Positions 8,750-16,159 of a DNA stretch of 64,000 bases are shown piece by piece. The notes beneath the pieces were generated by a model. The model searched no databases. It was not told the DNA's origin and saw only the letters and a list, made by a program, of their open reading frames with translations. Within the stretch, counting starts at the first letter, position 1. The number at the start of each line of letters is the position of its first letter. The position numbers and the translations under genes were made by a program. The DNA is from Sulfurovum indicum (GTDB lineage: Bacteria; Campylobacterota; Campylobacteria; Campylobacterales; Sulfurovaceae): the NCBI RefSeq assembly GCF_014931715.1, contig NZ_CP063164.1:558001-622000 (forward strand), read 5' to 3'.

Positions 8750-10010
8750 TGGCAAGCTTTTCCGCTTCGTTGAGTATTTTTTGGGCAAGTGTTAGTTTGT
8801 CAGCGCTGCCAAGCGGTATGGTCTCTTCCTGGGTGATAAAACTTATTTCATTTTCGTCCGTGCCGAAACTGTGACGATCTTTTAGAAGATTGTAACAGAC
8901 TGCATCAACTTCTTTTTGTATCAAGAGTGATTTTGCATGTTCCAGGCCGTTTGTTTCATCCATTTCCGCTTTGAAGGCTACAGTACGGATACCGTCTTTG
9001 TTCAGAGAAGTGAGAATATCCGGTGTTTGTGTCAACTCAGGTGACCAGGTCTCTCCCAAATCAGATTTTTTCAGTTTCCCACTTTGTGGGTATTTGGGTT
9101 TATAGTCGGACACTGCCGCGACCATAAATAGAAAAGGAGTTTTCTGTATGAGCATCCGTGGATCGGCACTGTTCATGCTTGCTTTGCTCATGATACCTTT
9201 TTTTGCAACACGAATGGCATCCTGTGTATACTCCAACATCTCTTGTGCATCTTCGACATCAATGGTGTAGATGGCAGAAGGCAGTCCCTCTTTGTCCTTG
9301 GTGGTCAGGTAGCATACATCCGCACCTCTGAGGTAGAGTGAAAGAGCGATTGCTTTTGCCATTTTGCCTGAAGAGTAGTTGGAGAGATAACGTACATCAT
9401 CGATCTTTTCTCTGGTACCGCCTCCGGTAACAACTACCCGACGGTCTGTCCAGAACGGTTCTTTGAGCAGTACTTTGGCTGTTTCAAAGAAAAGCTCGCT
9501 CGTTTCTGCCAGTGCGCCATTGCCCACATCACCGCAGGCAAGCAGTTTCTCCTGTGGTTCTATAACAGTGTAGTCGTTGACTTTTAGCATTTTCAGACTG
9601 CCGACCGTGTAATGGTTCTTCAGCATTTGTGTGTTGGCAGCAGGTGCAACCAGCATCGGTCCCGCAAAGGCCAGTGCTGTTTGGAGGAGGATATTGTCCG
9701 CGATCCCTTTACTCAGTTTATTGAGTGTATTCGCTGTTGCCGGTGCAACAAGGAATACATCGCATTGTTTGCCTAGTTCAATATGGTTGAGAGTACAGCT
9801 CCAGCTTTCACTCTGTTCGGTAAGGACCGGGTTTCTAGTCAGTGCTTCAAAGGTAAGTGCAGAGACAAAACGTTCGGCACTCGGACTCATAACTACATGG
9901 ACATCAGCCCCTGCCTTGATGAAGAGTCGTGCCAGATCACATGCTTTGTAGGCTGAGATACTGCCAGTTACACCCAATAGTACGGATTTTCCTGTTAAGT
10001 TGATTTGCAT
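8742..10010 (-). CDS. coaBC: Bifunctional phosphopantothenoylcysteine decarboxylase / phosphopantothenate-cysteine ligase
   Basis: A 422-residue protein. The N-terminal CoaC flavoprotein (to about 180) shows LGVTGSISAYKACDLAR, the active-site histidine in NHIELG, the FMN-binding APATANT, the PAANTQM substrate clamp and the catalytic cysteine in LACGDVGNGAL. The C-terminal CoaB ligase shows VVVTGGGTREKIDDVRYLSN. Together they perform two consecutive steps of coenzyme A synthesis. The start is ATG 10010, one base after the glmU stop; the frame could extend 9 codons upstream but this would run into glmU. Confidence 0.93.
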   Translation of the reverse strand: MQINLTGKSVLLGVTGSISAYKACDLARLFIKAGADVHVVMSPSAERFVSALTFEALTRNPVLTEQSESWSCTLNHIELGKQCDVFLVAPATANTLNKLSKGIADNILLQTALAFAGPMLVAPAANTQMLKNHYTVGSLKMLKVNDYTVIEPQEKLLACGDVGNGALAETSELFFETAKVLLKEPFWTDRRVVVTGGGTREKIDDVRYLSNYSSGKMAKAIALSLYLRGADVCYLTTKDKEGLPSAIYTIDVEDAQEMLEYTQDAIRVAKKGIMSKASMNSADPRMLIQKTPFLFMVAAVSDYKPKYPQSGKLKKSDLGETWSPELTQTPDILTSLNKDGIRTVAFKAEMDETNGLEHAKSLLIQKEVDAVCYNLLKDRHSFGTDENEISFITQEETIPLGSADKLTLAQKILNEAEKLAND

Positions 10011-10011
10011 A

Positions 10012-11328
10012 TTAGTTTGCTCCCTTGTGCTTGTCACTCTCTGTGTGAAAAAATTTATAGAAGAAGTTTTTGATTATTTTCATAGGGGCTCTTGAAATAG
10101 CAAGTGCTCCTTTTTCTACGTTTTTGTTTACTGTTGTACCTGCTGCGATCATTACATCATCTTCAATAGCCACTGGGGCAATGAGCTGTGTATCTGAACC
10201 GACAAAGACATTTTTCCCGATTTTGGTCTGGTATTTGTTCTTCCCGTCATAGTTACAGGTGATGACCCCGGCACCGATGTTGCTGCCCTCATCAATGGTA
10301 GCATCGCCGAGATAGGCAAGATGTCCTGCTTTGACGCCCGTCAGCGTTGACTTTTTCACTTCAACAAAGTTGCCGATATGAGTATCTTTGAGTACCGAAC
10401 CGGGGCGGATGCGTCCCATCGGACCTACATCGGAGTTCTCAATATACGCCTCTTCTACAACAGAGTTTGCTTTAATATGTGCGTTGATCAGTTTGCTTTC
10501 ACCCTGAATGCTGACACCATTCTCCAAAATACACTCTCCTTCAAAAGTAGCACGAGAGTCGATGTAGATGGTTTCAGGCAGTCGCATGATGATACCTTCC
10601 CTCATCAATGATTCTTTGATGCGTTTTTGCATGATCTCTTCGGCGAGGGCAAGGTCGAGCTTGGAGTTGACTCCTTTGAACTCCTCTTCCGGAACATAGA
10701 CAGGATGCACACTCCTGCCTTCATCAACAGCCATTTTGACAATGTCTGTAAGGTAGTATTCCGACTGGGCATTATCGTTGTTCAATTGCGGAATGTAGCG
10801 TTCTAACAATGTGGTATTCACTGCGTAAATACCTGCATTGACTGTTTTGACCGTTAATTGTTCGGAAGTACAGTCTTTTTGTTCTACAATCTCTTTAACC
10901 TCTCCGTTTTGGATGATGACACGTCCATATCCGGAAGGATCCGAGAGTTTGATCACCGACATGTTAATGTCGGCATTACCGGCTGTCAGTGATTCAAGTG
11001 ATGCCTTGGTAATAAGCGGCATATCTCCGTTAAGGATCAGCGTACGTGCATGCTGAACTGCTACTCCTTTCATTGCACCGCCGGTACCGGGAAACTGCTG
11101 AGCATCCTGTATATGGAAACGGATGTTTTCATAGTGTTCCTCTATCACTGCCTGAATGCGTTCTGCCTGGTGGTGGAGGACAACAGTGATATCGTCTGAA
11201 AGTTCGCATGCTGCATCGATGGCATGAAAGAGCATCGGTTTTCCCGAGATCTCATGGAGGACTTTTGGTTTGGCCGATCTCATTCTTGTTCCCATACCTG
11301 CAGCAAGGATAACAACGCTTATGGACAT
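10012..11328 (-). CDS. glmU: Bifunctional UDP-N-acetylglucosamine pyrophosphorylase / glucosamine-1-phosphate acetyltransferase
   Basis: A 438-residue protein. The N-terminal uridylyltransferase starts with LAAGMGTRMRSAKPKVLHEI. From about residue 240 a left-handed beta-helix of hexapeptide repeats forms the acetyltransferase, with the conserved VEVKKS, HLAYLGDA and NIGAGVITCNYDGKNKY stretches. It makes UDP-GlcNAc for peptidoglycan and lipid A. The start is ATG 11328 (MSISVVILAAG); the frame is open 63 codons further but that part is A/T-rich and unlike any family member. First gene of the glmU-coaBC-uppS-pilD-lpt-truA run. Confidence 0.94.
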   Translation of the reverse strand: MSISVVILAAGMGTRMRSAKPKVLHEISGKPMLFHAIDAACELSDDITVVLHHQAERIQAVIEEHYENIRFHIQDAQQFPGTGGAMKGVAVQHARTLILNGDMPLITKASLESLTAGNADINMSVIKLSDPSGYGRVIIQNGEVKEIVEQKDCTSEQLTVKTVNAGIYAVNTTLLERYIPQLNNDNAQSEYYLTDIVKMAVDEGRSVHPVYVPEEEFKGVNSKLDLALAEEIMQKRIKESLMREGIIMRLPETIYIDSRATFEGECILENGVSIQGESKLINAHIKANSVVEEAYIENSDVGPMGRIRPGSVLKDTHIGNFVEVKKSTLTGVKAGHLAYLGDATIDEGSNIGAGVITCNYDGKNKYQTKIGKNVFVGSDTQLIAPVAIEDDVMIAAGTTVNKNVEKGALAISRAPMKIIKNFFYKFFHTESDKHKGAN

Positions 11329-11376
11329 TTTTTGGTACCTTTTTGATAGAATTGCATTAATAATTGTATTATTGTG

Positions 11377-11382
11377 ATTATA
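11377..11382 (-). promoter_or_regulatory. Probable -10 box for the glmU operon
   Basis: Read on the minus strand, TATAAT occurs in TTCGATATAATCAC, about 49 bases before the glmU start. It lies in the 80-base spacer shared with divergent trmA. Confidence 0.5.
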
Positions 11383-11408
11383 TCGAATTGTGATTAAAGG
11401 TGTTAATT

Positions 11409-12524
11409 TTGGATTGTAAACATTTTGGAAGCTGTGGCTCTTGTAGCTTGTATGCATTAGACTATGAGGCGCAGTTGACCCACAAAGTGAGCCGGGTAAA
11501 GGGGCTTCTTGCACCATTCTTTGTGGGAGAGCTGGAAGTATTCAGCTCTCCTGATTCCCATTACAGGGCAAGGGCGGAATTCCGTATTTGGCATGAAGGT
11601 AACAGGTGTGACTATGCGATGGGAAATATTGACAGGAACGGGGCGGTTAACATAGAAGAGTGCCCTAAAGTGATCGAGTCCATTGACAAACGAATGTGGC
11701 CGCTTCTGGAGAAGATCAATCTCTCCTCTGAAGTTTTGAAAAAGAAACTGTTTGCGGTAGAGTTCCTGGCCACGACAACGGATGAGTGTCTTATTACGAT
11801 GCTCTATCACAGGAAACTTGATGAAACATGGAGTCATGAGGCTAAACTGATTGAAAAGGCATTGGATTGCAAGATAATGGGGCGAAGCCGAAAGCAGAAG
11901 GTGATCCTCTCCGATGAATTTGTTACCGAAACACTGCATATTGACGACAAAGATTTCCACTATATACAGTATGAGAGCGGCTTTACACAGCCAAATCCTG
12001 CAGTCAATGTCAAGATGATCGAATGGGCGATCAGACAAGCAAAGAAAATAGCCAAAGGAGATTTTTTGGAAGCCTATTGCGGTTTGGGTAACTTTACTCT
12101 TCCGCTGTCACGTTATTTTGACAAAGTACTGGCAACCGAGATAAGTAAACGTTCCATCCATGCGGCACTGAAAAACTGTGAGCTTAACGGGATAGATAAC
12201 ATTGTTTTTGCCAGGCTGGCGTCTGAAGAGATGACCGAAGCTCTGCAGGGAGTCCGTGAGTTCAGCCGATTGAAAGGGATAGACCTTAAAAGCTATGATT
12301 TTACCACGGTTTTGGTAGACCCGCCGCGTGCGGGGCTTGACGAAGGAACTATCGGGCTTATTTCAAATATTGAGAACATTATCTATATTTCATGCAATCC
12401 GGAAACACTGGCTCGTGATCTGGAGATCCTGACACAGACCCATGAGGTGGCCGAGGCAGCGATTTATGACCAGTTCCCGCACACGGGGCATGTGGAGAGT
12501 GGGGTGTTTTTGCAGAAAAAATAG
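11409..12524 (+). CDS. trmA: tRNA (uracil-5-)-methyltransferase TrmA, with possible Fe-S cysteines
   Basis: A 371-residue AdoMet-dependent methyltransferase of the TrmA/RlmD family, expected to make m5U54 in tRNA. The AdoMet site is FLEAYCGLGNFTLPL, the catalytic cysteine is in YISCNPETLARD, and DPPRAGLD is diagnostic. The N-terminal Cys-x5-Cys-x2-Cys plus a later ECP cysteine resemble the four Fe-S ligands of RlmD, which E. coli TrmA lacks. The absence of a TRAM domain and the length favour TrmA. TTG 11409 has AAAGG 8 bases upstream; GTG 11400 overlaps that site and is less likely. Confidence 0.85.
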   Translation: MDCKHFGSCGSCSLYALDYEAQLTHKVSRVKGLLAPFFVGELEVFSSPDSHYRARAEFRIWHEGNRCDYAMGNIDRNGAVNIEECPKVIESIDKRMWPLLEKINLSSEVLKKKLFAVEFLATTTDECLITMLYHRKLDETWSHEAKLIEKALDCKIMGRSRKQKVILSDEFVTETLHIDDKDFHYIQYESGFTQPNPAVNVKMIEWAIRQAKKIAKGDFLEAYCGLGNFTLPLSRYFDKVLATEISKRSIHAALKNCELNGIDNIVFARLASEEMTEALQGVREFSRLKGIDLKSYDFTTVLVDPPRAGLDEGTIGLISNIENIIYISCNPETLARDLEILTQTHEVAEAAIYDQFPHTGHVESGVFLQKK

Positions 12525-12532
12525 AAAAGAAC

Positions 12533-12961
12533 TTACATCAGGCTGCGGTGTTCCACCATGGTACAGAAGTTCTGAACGACTTTCATTCCGGCATCTTGTG
12601 CCTTTTGTGCCGCATCATTGTTCACAAGTCCCAGTTGTCCCCAGAAGACTTTTACATCACCTCGTTGAATACAGGCATCCGCAATAGCATCAAAAGCCGC
12701 CGGCTTTCTGAAGATATCTACCATATCAACTTCAAACGGAATCTCTGCCAGAGAACGATAGACTTTTTCTCCGAGTATTGTCTCTTCCTTCGGATAGACC
12801 GGCACGATCCTGTATCCTGCCTCCTGAAGATATTTCGCGACACGATGACTGGCTTTGGTCGGATCGGGAGAGAGTCCAAGAACAGCAATAGTTTGAATAC
12901 TTTCAAAGATCTCTTTCATCTCCTCTCTGTTGCTGTTGACTGTCGGAAATTCACATTCCAT
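12533..12961 (-). CDS. CoA-binding domain protein (YccU-like)
   Basis: A 142-residue single-domain protein with a Rossmann-like CoA-binding fold: TIAVLGLSPDPTKASHRVAKYL at the nucleotide loop, VPVYPKEETILGEKVY, and the late FWGQLGLVNNDAAQKAQDAG. The family resembles the succinyl-CoA synthetase alpha N-domain but is free-standing, and its cellular role is unclear. It is convergent with trmA (8-base gap) and divergent from ilvA. Confidence 0.8.
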   Translation of the reverse strand: MECEFPTVNSNREEMKEIFESIQTIAVLGLSPDPTKASHRVAKYLQEAGYRIVPVYPKEETILGEKVYRSLAEIPFEVDMVDIFRKPAAFDAIADACIQRGDVKVFWGQLGLVNNDAAQKAQDAGMKVVQNFCTMVEHRSLM

Positions 12962-12994
12962 GCTTTATCCTTAATTTTGGTATACTTTTGCCTA

Positions 12995-13000
12995 TATAAT
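12995..13000 (+). promoter_or_regulatory. Probable -10 box for ilvA
   Basis: TATAAT in TTGCCTATATAATAC, 15 bases before ATG 13015, with another T-rich TATACT about 15 bases upstream. The short distance implies a very short leader. Confidence 0.4.
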
Positions 13001-13014
13001 ACTTAGGAAAGATA

Positions 13015-14226
13015 ATGTTGGACTTAAAGCAGATCAAAAGTGCGTATGAGAGACTCGAAGGAGTGGTACACCATACCCCATTCTCCTATGCCCCGATCTT
13101 AAGTAAGATGAGCGGATATGAAGTCTATCTTAAAAAAGAGAACCTTCAACGTACCGGAGCATTCAAACTGCGAGGAGCCTTTAACAAGATCGCTACACTG
13201 GTTGAAAGCGGACAAAAAGGCGGAGTAGTCGCTGCCAGTGCGGGAAACCATGCACAAGGTGTCGCGTTTGCGGCAAACCATTTTGGTATCGAGGCGACCA
13301 TTGTAATGCCTGAATCCACACCATTGACCAAGGTGCAGGGAGTCAGGGCTTTTGGTGCCAATGTTATCTTGCAGGGGAGTAATTACGATGAGGCGTATGC
13401 CTATGCTGTGAAATTCGGTGAAGAGAAGGGGTATGACTTCGTACATCCGTTTACCGATGAAGAGGTAATGGCAGGGCAGGGAACGGTTGCTCTGGAAATG
13501 TTTGAAGCAGAGCCGGACATGGATGCGATCGTAGTCCCGGTAGGAGGTGGAGGACTTGTCTCCGGGATGGCGGTAGCTGCCAAAGCGTTGTATCCTGAGA
13601 CAAAGATCATAGCGGTTTCTGCAGAGGGTGCTCCGGCAATGAGAGAATCTTATAAAGCCCATAAACCGATCGATACAACATCAGTACGTACTATTGCTGA
13701 CGGTATTGCCGTACGGGATACATCACCGGTTACTTTGGAGTATATCCTGAAATATGTCGATACTTTTGAGGGAGTCTGTGAAGATGAAATTGCTTCTGCG
13801 ATCCTCTTTTTACTGGAGAAACAGAAAGTATTGGTTGAGGGTGCCGGTGCGGTTGGTGTAGCAGCACTTATGCATGGAAAGATAAACCTTTCAAAAGGCA
13901 GCAAAGTAGGTATCGTACTCAGTGGTGGAAATATTGATGTAACGATGCTTTCACTTATTATTGAAAAGGGGTTGATGAAGTCAGCACGCAAAATGAAGCT
14001 GATGGTTACACTGGTTGATAAACCCGGAGCATTGCAGTCGTTCACACAGATACTTACTGAAGTGGGAGCAAATATTGTACAGATAGGTTATGACAGAACC
14101 TCCATCGACCTTGAGTTTGGTGATGCACACGTTTCTGTTGCTCTTGAGACTAAAGGAGAGGAGCATCAGGAGTTGATCCGTAAGAGGCTCAATGAGGGTG
14201 GATTTATATTCAGGGAAGAACACTGA
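13015..14226 (+). CDS. ilvA: Threonine ammonia-lyase (threonine dehydratase)
   Basis: A 403-residue PLP enzyme that deaminates threonine to 2-oxobutanoate, the first step to isoleucine. The PLP lysine lies in RTGAFKLRGAFNK near residue 49, with the glycine loop VPVGGGGLVSGMA and the serine-type SAGNHAQGVA. An ACT-like regulatory domain occupies about 328-403 (LMVTLVDKPGALQSFTQIL), so isoleucine feedback is plausible but not shown. The length fits the single-ACT class. ilvB/ilvN follow about 3.5 kb downstream. Confidence 0.93.
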   Translation: MLDLKQIKSAYERLEGVVHHTPFSYAPILSKMSGYEVYLKKENLQRTGAFKLRGAFNKIATLVESGQKGGVVAASAGNHAQGVAFAANHFGIEATIVMPESTPLTKVQGVRAFGANVILQGSNYDEAYAYAVKFGEEKGYDFVHPFTDEEVMAGQGTVALEMFEAEPDMDAIVVPVGGGGLVSGMAVAAKALYPETKIIAVSAEGAPAMRESYKAHKPIDTTSVRTIADGIAVRDTSPVTLEYILKYVDTFEGVCEDEIASAILFLLEKQKVLVEGAGAVGVAALMHGKINLSKGSKVGIVLSGGNIDVTMLSLIIEKGLMKSARKMKLMVTLVDKPGALQSFTQILTEVGANIVQIGYDRTSIDLEFGDAHVSVALETKGEEHQELIRKRLNEGGFIFREEH

Positions 14227-14362
14227 TCCTTCGCAGGGCTCAGAAAGTGAAACGTGAGGAGTGAAGAGTGTGCCGGAACGAAGTGACAAGTGCCCTTGGG
14301 GTAAAGAGCGAATGTAAGCAGTGCAGTGGCTCCGCTTTTGCGAATAGATCTCTGGTGGCAGT
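14227..14362. repeat. Spacer with REP-like half and degenerate heptanucleotide repeats
   Basis: A CCTTCGCAGGGCTCAG-like segment (about 14228-14243) recalls half of the CTTCGAC..CTCAG palindrome seen at 33619. It is followed by three degenerate 7-base units (GTGAAAC, GTGAGGA, GTGAAGA; 14247-14267). No gene is seen, and an in-frame TAG at 14345 closes any upstream extension of ppx. Confidence 0.4.
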
Positions 14363-15277
14363 ATGGTAGCGATCGACCTGGGCTCCAATACATTGCGGGT
14401 ACTGGAGTATGACTGCAAAAGCAAACGTGCAACTGCTGAGTTTGAGAAGATTGTCAAAACGGCTGACAAACTGGCATCGACAGGAGTTATTGACCATACA
14501 GCAGTTGACAGGGTTATCTATGCAATCAAGGAGGCACAGGCTTGCATCGATTTTCAGGGGCAGCCTGTTAAAGCTGTGACAACGGAAGCGGTACGCAGAG
14601 CCATGAATGCCAAAGAGGTCTTGGATCGTATTGCCAAAGAGACGGGTGTTGTGTTTGAGATCATTGACGGGGAGAGAGAGGCAGCACTGACACTCAATGC
14701 GGTAAAATATCGTTTGCAAAAACTCTGTTTTGCTTCAGAGAAATTCGTACTTGCAGATATTGGCGGAGGGTCGACGGAGATTATTTTTATTTACAACAAC
14801 CGTGTCTTTATGAAAAGTTTTCCGGTAGGCATTGTGACCATAGCGCAGGAGTATAAAAGTCTTGAGGCCATAGAAACTGCTTTACCCCAGGTGATGCTTC
14901 CTATGCAAATGTTCGCAGCCGAAGTCTATGCCACACAGGGAAATGTAGAGACATTTGTTGCAACAGCAGGTACCCCTACAACGTTAGCAGCTATGAAGCT
15001 AGGACAGTGTTATGCTACCTATGATGCAGGGAAGATAAACGGTACGACTTTAAAAAAAGATGAACTTGCTTTCTATTTGGAAAAGCTGCTTGCTATGCCG
15101 TTTGAGAAGAGAGAAGAGATGGTCGGTGTCGGCAGAAGCGACCTTATAGCAGCCGGTATTCTTATTTTCAGGTACTTGTATGTGCTGTTGGAAAAAGAGG
15201 AGTGTATTGTTGTAGATGACGGTTTGCGTGAAGGTGTTGCTCTGGAAAGTTGTCAAAATAACTCCTACACCGGTTAG
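14363..15277 (+). CDS. ppx: Ppx/GppA family exopolyphosphatase
   Basis: A 304-residue protein with the ASKHA-type N-terminal VAIDLGSNTLRVLEYD and the second phosphate-binding loop VLADIGGGSTEIIF. The family hydrolyses polyphosphate or the 5'-phosphate of pppGpp; which one cannot be told. The length equals the core domain alone, without the HD-like C-terminus of E. coli Ppx, as in other Campylobacterota. The ATG has only a weak upstream GGTGG as ribosome site. Confidence 0.85.
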   Translation: MVAIDLGSNTLRVLEYDCKSKRATAEFEKIVKTADKLASTGVIDHTAVDRVIYAIKEAQACIDFQGQPVKAVTTEAVRRAMNAKEVLDRIAKETGVVFEIIDGEREAALTLNAVKYRLQKLCFASEKFVLADIGGGSTEIIFIYNNRVFMKSFPVGIVTIAQEYKSLEAIETALPQVMLPMQMFAAEVYATQGNVETFVATAGTPTTLAAMKLGQCYATYDAGKINGTTLKKDELAFYLEKLLAMPFEKREEMVGVGRSDLIAAGILIFRYLYVLLEKEECIVVDDGLREGVALESCQNNSYTG

Positions 15278-15350
15278 ATCAAAGAAGAAGATAGACAAGA
15301 AAAAGTGCGTCTAAGGTTTACAAGCTTGGGAGACTTGCCTACCGGTGTAG
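15265..15350. repeat. Inverted repeat around the ppx stop codon
   Basis: CTACACCGGT (15265-15274) and ACCGGTGTAG (15341-15350) are perfect 10-base inverted arms with 66 bases between. The left arm lies in the last ppx codons. It may be a 3' end structure; no U-run follows. Confidence 0.4.
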
Positions 15351-15380
15351 TGTCATTTTAGAGGTGTTATTTTCTAACAA

Positions 15381-15388
15381 GGGGGGGG
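15381..15388 (+). repeat. Run of eight G
   Basis: A G8 tract in the spacer between convergent ppx and the response regulator gene. It lies in no convincing reading frame and at no promoter of either neighbour. Confidence 0.9.
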
Positions 15389-15469
15389 ATATGTAGTTTT
15401 ATTCCACCTCTTACGAAGAAGTATAGTAGAAAAGTTTGTCACATTTTGTCAAAATAATTTTTTTTTAAA

Positions 15470-16159
15470 TTATTTTGTAATAAATATATATCCGGCACCG
15501 TAACTACTTTTTAAAACCTCTTTTGGAAGCTTTTGGCGAAGACGCTTAATAAGAGAAGTGACTGCATAAGAAGAGAAGTCGCGTTCAGGCTGGTCTTCAT
15601 AGATACAGTTATAAATATCGATAGCAGAAACTGTTTGATCCGTTTTTGAAATGAGAAGAGCAAGTACCTTTTGTTCTTTGGGTTTCAGTTGGATCTCTTT
15701 TTCTCCGTGAAAGAGTTTTCCTTTGATCTTGTCCCAGTAGTATCCCTCTTTTATCGGAATAAGGGAGCGTTCTTCTCTCAGTTCTTCTACAAGGGTGAAA
15801 AGCAGTTCTTTCAGGGTATTGCTCTGTACGGGCTTGATCAGATACTTCACAAGATTCAACTCTATTGCTTGCAAAAGTTTGTCTTTTTCCGAGTGGGCAG
15901 TGGTGATGATGATCTTGGTCTTCCGGTCTTTTTCCCTGATCTTTTTGATCAATGAGAGTCCATCTAAAAGTGGCATATGGATATCTGCGATGACTATATC
16001 AGGACCTTTTGTCAAATAAAGCTCATAAGCACTTTTTCCATTTTCAGCAGCATAGACATGTGTGAAGAAAAGCTGGAGGTACTCTATCATAGAATGCAGC
16101 AGTTTTGTTTCATCTTCTGCAATAAGTATGGAAATGTCCTCTATTTTAACAGTTTCCAT
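15470..16159 (-). CDS. OmpR-type response regulator
   Basis: A 229-residue two-domain regulator. The receiver (about 8-125) has the acidic pair ISILIAEDE, the phospho-acceptor Asp in VIADIHMPLLDG, the Thr in IIITTAH and the Lys in YLIKPV. A winged-helix DNA-binding domain (about 145-229) follows, with LKPKEQKVLALL and SLIKRLRQKLPKEV. Its start overlaps the end of the upstream sensor kinase by 14 bases, so the two form one operon and almost surely one signalling pair. Target genes cannot be inferred. Confidence 0.9.
   Translation of the reverse strand: METVKIEDISILIAEDETKLLHSMIEYLQLFFTHVYAAENGKSAYELYLTKGPDIVIADIHMPLLDGLSLIKKIREKDRKTKIIITTAHSEKDKLLQAIELNLVKYLIKPVQSNTLKELLFTLVEELREERSLIPIKEGYYWDKIKGKLFHGEKEIQLKPKEQKVLALLISKTDQTVSAIDIYNCIYEDQPERDFSSYAVTSLIKRLRQKLPKEVLKSSYGAGYIFITK

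Noticed and set aside
11329-11517. 63-codon N-terminal extension of GlmU
   Set aside because: The extension is A/T-rich, overlaps trmA on the other strand and is absent from the family.
15381-15388. G8 tract as a phase-variation switch for ppx or the response regulator
   Set aside because: It lies downstream of both stop codons and cannot change their frame or promoter.
15450-15477. A/T-only palindrome spanning the response regulator stop codon as a terminator
   Set aside because: The arms contain almost no G-C pairs and no separate U-run follows; too weak to call.
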